From the NCBI GenBank assembly GCA_020638455.1, contig JACKIK010000002.1, positions 620,001 through 684,000 of the forward strand: a stretch of DNA of 64,000 nucleotides, in the 5' to 3' direction. The notes beneath the pieces were generated by a model. That model was not told where the DNA came from, did no database searches, and saw nothing but the letters and a program-made list of their open reading frames with translations. Both the position numbers and the translations under genes were made by a program. Positions 58,326 through 64,000 of the stretch are shown here, piece after piece. Source of the stretch: Hyphomonas sp. (GTDB lineage: Bacteria; Pseudomonadota; Alphaproteobacteria; Caulobacterales; Hyphomonadaceae). How positions within the stretch are numbered: the stretch's first letter is position 1; every line of letters starts with the position of its first letter.

Positions 58326-59342
58326 TCAGCCACTTTTCTTAGGGTTTGCCTGTTTCTGCAACCAGGCGACTTCGCGCATCCACTGGCGAAGCGGCTTTGC
58401 CGGCGTACCACCCCAGGTCTCGCCGTCTTCAATATTCCGGAACAGGCCTGCCGAAGCTGCGAGACTGACGCCGTCGCCGACTTTGACATGGTCTGCAATT
58501 CCGACGCGTCCGCCCAGCATGGAGTTGTTGCCTACGCGAACCGAACCGGAAATCCCGCCAAACGCGGCGACCAGCACGGATCGCCCGAGCACAACATTGT
58601 GCGCGATCTGGCAAAGATTATCGATCTTTGTCCGCTCCCCGACGATCGTGTCGTCGAACACGCCCCGGTCGATGCAGGTATTCGCGCCGATTGTGACATG
58701 ATCCTGAAGGATGACCCGGCCCATGTGCGGCGCATCGCTCAGCCCGTGCGGCGACGCCATCACACCGAAGCCTGTCTCACCGATGCGGGCTCCCGCGAGC
58801 AAGGTGACATGGTCGCCAAGCAGCGCGCAGAAAACGGTCGCTCCCGGGCCGATCGAACAATTGCGGCCGACCTGGACCCCTGGGCCGATCACGGCATTCG
58901 CGCCAATCCGCGTGCCTTCACCGACGGACGCCCCCGGACCGATCACCGCACCGGGTGCAATGACCGCATCGTCGTGGACCCGTGCGGTCGCGTCGATCCT
59001 CAGCTCGCCGGACCAATCGATGTGACGTAGCCGGAACATTTTCAGCGCCGCCACGCTGTGCACGTGCCGCGCCAGTGGCGAGACCAGGCCTTCCGCCCCT
59101 TCAGGCAGATATTTCCGGTTCGGCTCGTTCACGACGAACAGGCTGGCTTCGGCCGAAATATCCGGAGCCGACTTGCCATCACCTTCCAGGAAAACGAGAT
59201 CTCCCCGGCGAGCATTTGCCGCCGAGGAGATTCCTTTGACTTCGGTGTCCGGTGAGCCGAAGACCTCTGCTCCGGTCAGCTCCGCAATCTGTTCAAGCGT
59301 CAAAGCCCCCGATGGCGCATAGAACCGCGGATCGACCGTCAC
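58326..59342 (-). CDS. lpxD: UDP-3-O-acylglucosamine N-acyltransferase
   Basis: This is a protein of 338 residues with GTG start 59342 and GGAG six bases before. The N-terminal uridine-binding domain (LTLEQIAELTGAEVFG...) is followed by hexapeptide repeats and IDNLCQIAHNVVLGRS, which holds the catalytic His. The C-terminal helix ends LRQWMREVAWLQKQ. It adds the N-linked acyl chain in lipid A synthesis. Confidence 0.95.
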   Translation of the reverse strand: MTVDPRFYAPSGALTLEQIAELTGAEVFGSPDTEVKGISSAANARRGDLVFLEGDGKSAPDISAEASLFVVNEPNRKYLPEGAEGLVSPLARHVHSVAALKMFRLRHIDWSGELRIDATARVHDDAVIAPGAVIGPGASVGEGTRIGANAVIGPGVQVGRNCSIGPGATVFCALLGDHVTLLAGARIGETGFGVMASPHGLSDAPHMGRVILQDHVTIGANTCIDRGVFDDTIVGERTKIDNLCQIAHNVVLGRSVLVAAFGGISGSVRVGNNSMLGGRVGIADHVKVGDGVSLAASAGLFRNIEDGETWGGTPAKPLRQWMREVAWLQKQANPKKSG

Positions 59343-59354
59343 GTGTGTCTCCGC

Positions 59355-59945
59355 TTACTGGGCCGGCGCGTCGGGGATGTGCTGGCGCGTGACCGTCACG
59401 CTCGGCGAGCGGGCATCCAGTTTCGAAATGATCGTGGCCGTGACGTCGATCGAGTCGGCCGAGTAGATCACCTGGCTTTTCGAAACGACAACCTGCGCGT
59501 TCTTCTCGTTGATCACTTCAAGCATGACCGGCTCAAGGATCTTGTTGAACTCTGTCAGTGCAGCCCGCTCCGTCAGTGCGAACTCTTTCGAGTACTTGTT
59601 GCTCGAGGCTGCGAAGGCGTTGGCCTTGGTCTGGTAGGCCTTGATTTCGTTCACGAGCGCGGCGTCGGCTGCGACTTGTTCACGGGTCTTGCCCTGCAGT
59701 TTGCCGTCGAGCGTAGTGCCTTCGGTCTGAAGGGTTGTGCGCGTCGGGTTCAGCTCGTTGTTCATCTGGGTTTCGATGTTGTTGAGCTTGGTCTGCAGGT
59801 CCTTGCCGGCCTTGCTGTCGCGCAGGATCTTGGCTTCATCGATCGCGATGACGTTTGCGCCCTGGGCAGCTGCAGCCGGTGCGATGGCAGCGGCACTGCT
59901 GAAGACGAGCGCGAGGGCAAAGAGGAGTTTTTTCAGGGGGGACAT
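59355..59945 (-). CDS. skp: OmpH/Skp family periplasmic chaperone
   Basis: This is a protein of about 196 residues; ATG 59945 has GGAG six bases upstream, better than ATG 59957. A signal peptide (LKKLLFALALVFSSAAAIAPAAAA) is followed by the Skp fold: a short beta strand (VIAIDEAKILRDSKAG), then a long coiled-coil rich in Q, N and E (LQTKLNNIETQMNNELNPTR...). Skp carries unfolded outer-membrane proteins to BamA, encoded 26 bp upstream. Confidence 0.9.
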   Translation of the reverse strand: MSPLKKLLFALALVFSSAAAIAPAAAAQGANVIAIDEAKILRDSKAGKDLQTKLNNIETQMNNELNPTRTTLQTEGTTLDGKLQGKTREQVAADAALVNEIKAYQTKANAFAASSNKYSKEFALTERAALTEFNKILEPVMLEVINEKNAQVVVSKSQVIYSADSIDVTATIISKLDARSPSVTVTRQHIPDAPAQ

Positions 59946-59971
59946 GGCAGTCTCCATTCTGGGGGCTGGAA

Positions 59972-62530
59972 TTAGAAGCGAGTGGACGTAGAGAACCGGA
60001 AGGTCTCGGTCCGGTCGTAATCCTCACGGCGGAGGATCTGCGAGAAGTCGAAGCGGATGGGGCCAAACGGCGAATCCCAGAACACGCTGAGACCGGCCGC
60101 AGCGCGGAGGGAGGCGGCATCTTTGGTGAGCTTGACGCCCAGCCCGCCGGTTGTGGGATCGACCGTGTAGTAGGTCAGGCCCTTGTCCGGTCCGCGAAGT
60201 GTGCCGACGGCGCCGGCATCCAGGAACAGCGCGCTCTTGATCCCGTATTCTTCGGGGAAGAAGTTCGGGAGCGTGAGCTCGAACGTGCCCTGGTAGTACG
60301 CATTACCGCCGAGCGCGTTGAGGCGCCGCACTTTCAGCTCGCCGGTGTCGGGATCGACATAGCGGATGATTTCACGCGGCCCGAGACCGGCCACATCAAA
60401 TCCGCGGAAGTTGGAACCGCCGCGGAAGAAGCGGTTGTTGATGCGGATGCCCTGGCCGTTCTCCAGCGGGAAGACGTAGCCCCCCGAGAATCTCGCACTG
60501 GCCACCACGCTCTTCCAGATGCCGCGGTAGAAGGACGCGCTGGTTTCTGTACGGAGGTATTTCACGTCGCCGCCAAGGCCAGCGATATCCTGGCTGAGCG
60601 CGAAGTTGAAGCCGCGGGTCGGCGTGATCGGGTCGTTCGTGCGATCCCAGAACAGGTTGTAGCCGATGATGGAAGAGTATTCGCTCCGTTCCGACCGGCA
60701 GATCGTCTGGCGCTGAATGAACAGCGGATCGCACTGATCGACCACCTGCTCGCCAAGTGTCGGATCGACATCGTTCACATTTGCCAGCCGGTAAGTGTCA
60801 TCCGACGTATCGGCAGGCGTGTCCTGGCCGCTCACCTGAATATAGCGCGTCACCGCGAAGCCGGCGGAATCGATCAGCACATCGATATTGTTCACCTGTA
60901 CGTCGTCATACTGGAGCCTGTAGCTCAGCCCCAGCTGCAGGCGCTCGGTAAGCGGGAAGCCCACGCGCGCGCCGGCACCGATGGTCTCACTGGTGAACAG
61001 GGAGTAGTCGGAGAAGTCCTGGCGCGTTGCGAAGGCATCGAGGCCTGCCGACAGGTTCCGGTCAAGGAAGCGCGGCTCCGTAAAGCGGAGATCGACGATC
61101 TGTTGCCGGCTCGACGTCGACACCCGGGCAACGGCCACCTGGCCGCGGCCGCGCAGGTTGCGCTGACTCGCCGAGAAATCGAGCAGATAGGCATCGACAG
61201 ACGAGAAGCCCGCCGCGAAGGAGAGTTCGCCCGTCGGCTGCTCCTCGACCTTGACGTTGACCACGGTGCGATCCGGCTCATCCGCCGGAACTTCCTCGAT
61301 ATCCACTTCCTTGAAGTAGCCGAGCGCCTTCACGCGGTTCTTGGAGCGGTCGAGCAGGATGCGGTTGAACGCGTCGCCTTCCGATATCCGAAGTTCGCGG
61401 CGGATAACACGATCAAGCGTCTGCGTGTTGCCGACGATATTGATGCGGTCGATGTATACGCGCGGACCTTCGTCGACAACGAAGGTCACGTCGATCTTGC
61501 CGGTTTCCGGATTCTCGTCCAGCTGCGGACGGATGTCGACGAACGCATAGCCGGCAATACCTGCGGCATAGGTCAGCGAGTCGATGGTATCTTCGATCAG
61601 GTCGCCCTTGAACAGCGAGCCTTCCTTGATCGGCACGGCGGCGCGCAGGGCATTCGCATCAAGCTTTGCCAGCGCTGTCTCGACCTTGACCGTACCGAAA
61701 TCAAACTGGCGGCCCTCATCGACCGTCATCGTGATGTAGAAGTCTTTCTGGTCCGGGGTCAGTTCGGCAACGGCGGACGTGACACGGAAGTCGTAGTAGC
61801 CGTTGTTCTGGTAGAACTGGCGCAGCTTCTCCCGGTCATATTCGAGGCGCCCCGGATCGTAATTGTCGTTGGAGCTGAAGAAGCGCCACAGGCGAGACTG
61901 CTTCGTGACGATCTCGCTGCGCAGGCGGGAATCCGAATAGGCCTTGTTGCCGATGAAGTTGATGGCGCGCACGCCCGTCACAGGGCCTTCGGTGATCTCG
62001 AAGATCAGGTCGACCCGGTTCTGCTCCAGCGGCTTGTATTTCGGCTCCACCTTGGCGGCGAAACGGCCGGACTGGCGATAGAGTTCAAGGATGCGCTGGA
62101 CGTCGGCCTGCACACGTGCCGCCGTGAAGATGCCCCGCGGTTCGGCCTGCACTTCTTCCTTGAGCTTGTCGTCGTCGAGCGCGCGATTGCCCTCGAAAAT
62201 CACGCGGTTGATGATGGGGTTCTCAACCACTTTGACGACCAGGTCGTCACCTTTCCGGTCGATCGAGACATCGGCGAACAGATTGGTCGCGAACAGCGTC
62301 TTCAGTGACAGGTCGATCCGGCTCGGATCGAACGAGTCGCCCGGCTCGACCAGAAGGTAGGACTGCACCGTGCGCGGCTCGATCCGCTTGTTGCCCTCGA
62401 CGATGATCGACCGGATCGTGCCGCCGTAGCGGTCATCTTCCTGAGCCTGAGCCTGGCCACCGACCCCGGGAGCGCCGGTCATAGCGAAAACGCTGGTCGC
62501 CATGAAGGTCGCTGCAAGAAACTTACGCAT
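59972..62530 (-). CDS. bamA: Outer membrane protein assembly factor BamA
   Basis: This is a protein of 852 residues with a signal peptide (cut near AQA at about 30). Five POTRA domains follow (IRSIIVEGNKRIEPRTVQSYL; VNRVIFEGNRALDDDKLKEE-like; YIDRINIVGNTQTLDRVIRREL). The 16-strand barrel carries the VRGF-type motif as FRGFDVAGLGPR and ends SFRF-like in TFRFSTSTRF with a terminal Phe. It is the core of the BAM complex for outer-membrane protein insertion. It lies between rseP and skp. Confidence 0.95.
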   Translation of the reverse strand: MRKFLAATFMATSVFAMTGAPGVGGQAQAQEDDRYGGTIRSIIVEGNKRIEPRTVQSYLLVEPGDSFDPSRIDLSLKTLFATNLFADVSIDRKGDDLVVKVVENPIINRVIFEGNRALDDDKLKEEVQAEPRGIFTAARVQADVQRILELYRQSGRFAAKVEPKYKPLEQNRVDLIFEITEGPVTGVRAINFIGNKAYSDSRLRSEIVTKQSRLWRFFSSNDNYDPGRLEYDREKLRQFYQNNGYYDFRVTSAVAELTPDQKDFYITMTVDEGRQFDFGTVKVETALAKLDANALRAAVPIKEGSLFKGDLIEDTIDSLTYAAGIAGYAFVDIRPQLDENPETGKIDVTFVVDEGPRVYIDRINIVGNTQTLDRVIRRELRISEGDAFNRILLDRSKNRVKALGYFKEVDIEEVPADEPDRTVVNVKVEEQPTGELSFAAGFSSVDAYLLDFSASQRNLRGRGQVAVARVSTSSRQQIVDLRFTEPRFLDRNLSAGLDAFATRQDFSDYSLFTSETIGAGARVGFPLTERLQLGLSYRLQYDDVQVNNIDVLIDSAGFAVTRYIQVSGQDTPADTSDDTYRLANVNDVDPTLGEQVVDQCDPLFIQRQTICRSERSEYSSIIGYNLFWDRTNDPITPTRGFNFALSQDIAGLGGDVKYLRTETSASFYRGIWKSVVASARFSGGYVFPLENGQGIRINNRFFRGGSNFRGFDVAGLGPREIIRYVDPDTGELKVRRLNALGGNAYYQGTFELTLPNFFPEEYGIKSALFLDAGAVGTLRGPDKGLTYYTVDPTTGGLGVKLTKDAASLRAAAGLSVFWDSPFGPIRFDFSQILRREDYDRTETFRFSTSTRF

Positions 62531-62571
62531 CGTCCGATTAACTCTCTGAATTAGTCCCTGGTCCGGCCGGA

Positions 62572-63765
62572 TCAGCCGCCCCCGCTTCCGAAAAGGCCGG
62601 TCTCAATGACGTCACCCCAAGTAATGACGACAACCATTCCCAATAACAGGATCAGACCGAATGTCAGGCTCACCTCCTGCACTTTTTCCGGCAGATGGCG
62701 GCCGGTCACGGCCTCGTATGCATTAAATACAAGATGGCCGCCATCCAGTACGGGCAGTGGCAGCAGGTTGAAGTAGCCAACGCCGACGGAAATCGCAGCG
62801 CAGAAGCTCAGCAGCGTCCAGAACAGCTCGACGAGCTTGGTCGAAACGGCGACATTCTCCTGCTTCATGACGCGGTCGACGGCGCGGCGCGACACGTCTC
62901 CGATACCCACCGGTCCCGTCATGGCGTGAATGGACATGCGCCCTGTCGCGATGCGGGTCAGCATCGTCGTCGTGCGCCCGATGGTGGCGCCTGTTTCGAT
63001 AATGCCCTGCCCGATGGCTTCGATGGGATTGTAGTGCGTCGGTGCGTCGACCTCGACGTTGCCGATCCCGACGCCGATCGTCGCCTGCGCAACCACCTGG
63101 CCGAGGTCATTCGCCCGGACGATTTCCTCGGGCGTGACGGTGAGCGTCTTGTCCGTTCCGTCGCGTTTCACCACGAAGGTCATGGGCGTGTTCGGGTTGA
63201 GCATCACCTCGACCAGGACGTCGCCAGAGCTCCGGATGGATTTCCCATTGGCAGACACGAACACATCGCCGGCTTCAAGCCCGCCCCGCTCAGCTGCCGA
63301 GCCCGGGTTCACGCTCATGACGCCCACTTCGACATTGGGACGGCCGTACACGCCGAAGAACAGAGCGAAAATCAGGGCTGCGAGCACGAAATTGGCAAAC
63401 GGCCCTGCGAGACTCACGACGGAACGCTGCCATACATTGAGATCGGGATAAGCGACCCCTATGGGCCCGGCTTCGAGCTTGCCCACATCACCTGCAAGCT
63501 GGCTCTCGCCGACGAATTTGACGAAGCCGCCGAACGGGATCCAGTTGACCCGCCAGCGCGTGCCGAACCGGTCGCGCCGCTCGAACACGGGCTTTCCAAA
63601 ACCGATAGAGAAGGAGTCGACCGCAGCGCCGAACAGGCGCCCCGCTGCATAGTGCCCGTACTCGTGCACGATCACCACAATCCCCATCATGAAGATGAGG
63701 CAGGCGAGAAACAGTGGACCCTGGCTTAGCAGCTCACCCAAGCGCTCTTCCCTCCGCCCCACCAT
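62572..63765 (-). CDS. rseP: Site-2 protease RseP
   Basis: This is a protein of up to 397 residues. ATG 63765 overlaps dxr by 32 bp; a TTG at 63741 with GGAGG nine bases upstream is an alternative start. The metalloprotease motif is HEYGH in VVIVHEYGHYAAGRLFG; one PDZ domain (NPGSAAERGGLEAGDVFVSANGKSI) lies in the periplasm, and LDGGH near residue 345 gives the third zinc ligand region. It has four transmembrane segments. It cleaves anti-sigma factors or other membrane proteins inside the membrane. Confidence 0.93.
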   Translation of the reverse strand: MVGRREERLGELLSQGPLFLACLIFMMGIVVIVHEYGHYAAGRLFGAAVDSFSIGFGKPVFERRDRFGTRWRVNWIPFGGFVKFVGESQLAGDVGKLEAGPIGVAYPDLNVWQRSVVSLAGPFANFVLAALIFALFFGVYGRPNVEVGVMSVNPGSAAERGGLEAGDVFVSANGKSIRSSGDVLVEVMLNPNTPMTFVVKRDGTDKTLTVTPEEIVRANDLGQVVAQATIGVGIGNVEVDAPTHYNPIEAIGQGIIETGATIGRTTTMLTRIATGRMSIHAMTGPVGIGDVSRRAVDRVMKQENVAVSTKLVELFWTLLSFCAAISVGVGYFNLLPLPVLDGGHLVFNAYEAVTGRHLPEKVQEVSLTFGLILLLGMVVVITWGDVIETGLFGSGGG

Positions 63766-64000
63766 CCGGGGCCCGCTTCAACCATTCTTCGACCAGGAAA
63801 CGCGCGTACCGGTCCAGCTGGCCGATCTCTTCTAGCGTATCGCAGGGCGATCCGGCCATGTTGCCGGAGAGAAAACGACTCAACGCATCCTCGACGATCA
63901 AGCTTATGTCCAGAAATCCGCAATGACCCGCAATAAATGCAGAAACCGCTGATTCATTAGCGCAATTTAATATCGTTGTTCCTGCTGCACCCGCTTTGAT
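63734..64000 (-). CDS. dxr: 1-deoxy-D-xylulose 5-phosphate reductoisomerase, C-terminal part
   Basis: Only the last 88 residues are in the window; the gene continues past the right edge. GAAGTTILNCANESAVSAFIAGHCGFLDISLIVEDAL matches the conserved C-terminal domain of DXR, including the A/C-NE dyad. DXR makes 2-C-methyl-D-erythritol 4-phosphate in the non-mevalonate isoprenoid pathway. The stop codon lies inside the start of rseP (32-bp overlap). Confidence 0.92.
   Translation of the reverse strand: MKAGAAGTTILNCANESAVSAFIAGHCGFLDISLIVEDALSRFLSGNMAGSPCDTLEEIGQLDRYARFLVEEWLKRAPDGGAEGRALG

Overview
The window is about 64 kb of GC-rich, densely packed chromosome with no mobile element, prophage or CRISPR. 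Gene content and order point to an alphaproteobacterium near Hyphomonas/Maricaulis (Hyphomonadaceae/Caulobacterales). The evidence is the glyA-nrdR-rib-nusB, dgt-SPOR-nagZ-scpA-scpB and dxr-rseP-bamA-skp-lpx orders, a MucR regulator, 5-aminolevulinate synthase HemA, a DUF2336 protein and long alphaproteobacterial PstA/PstC. Many genes overlap by 1-14 bp (ATGA, GTGA, TAATG and TGATG junctions), and several starts are GTG or TTG.

Layout: 1-4000, adenosine kinase (cut by the left edge), an ATP-grasp ligase, a DUF481 outer-membrane protein, endonuclease III and a DUF2244 protein. 4001-6819, a CYP153-type alkane hydroxylase P450 behind a palindromic operator, a nitroreductase whose ribosome-binding site lies in the preceding terminator, and a DUF1287 protein. 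6823-11827, the scpB-scpA-nagZ-SPOR-dgt group. 11849-13424, ErpA and an epoxide hydrolase. 13421-18520, the glyA-nrdR-ribD-ribE-ribB(X)-ribH-nusB operon. 18734-22901, MucR, HemA, a class II aldolase, NAD kinase and a stand-alone Hpt protein. 22910-27112, a medium-chain-type PHA cluster (phaZ, phaC, phaD, phasin). 27252-33133, a dienelactone hydrolase and the pstC-pstA-pstB-phoU-phoB operon. 33246-39020, HslV, a membrane protein, HslU, a Nudix hydrolase, a degenerate EAL protein and a DUF2336 protein. 39170-42610, trigger factor, a repeat-rich gap with tRNA-Leu(UAG), and NAD(P)HX repair. 42618-49090, a histidine phosphatase, Coq4, GlnB-GlnA, a metallophosphoesterase, ClpX and ClpP. 49204-55509, a lipase-like hydrolase, a UDG-family protein, pirin, an M28 peptidase, RlmJ and a pyridine-nucleotide-disulfide oxidoreductase. 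55483-64000, lpxB-lpxI-lpxA-lpxD-skp-bamA-rseP-dxr (dxr cut by the right edge).

The genes are mostly housekeeping: riboflavin, lipid A and outer-membrane biogenesis, phosphate and nitrogen control, proteolysis and chromosome condensation. Two accessory themes stand out. One is hydrocarbon/lipid metabolism (CYP153, epoxide hydrolase, dienelactone hydrolase, class II-like PHA synthase, PhaZ, PhaD, phasin). The other is a set of expected genes missing from conserved operons: no deaminase domain on RibD, no zinc cysteines in the RibA half of RibB(X), and no fabZ, argS, pstS or phoR at their usual positions.

The least explained DNA is around tRNA-Leu. On the 3' side is a compact nested palindrome that could fold as a three-way junction, beginning at the tRNA CCA end. 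On the 5' side is an array of nine TCCGG motifs, the inner part of which repeats about every 11 bp. A 16-bp palindrome (ATGACGCNNNCGTCAT) recurs upstream of the P450 and between coq4 and glnB, suggesting a shared regulator. No clearly new multi-gene system was found.
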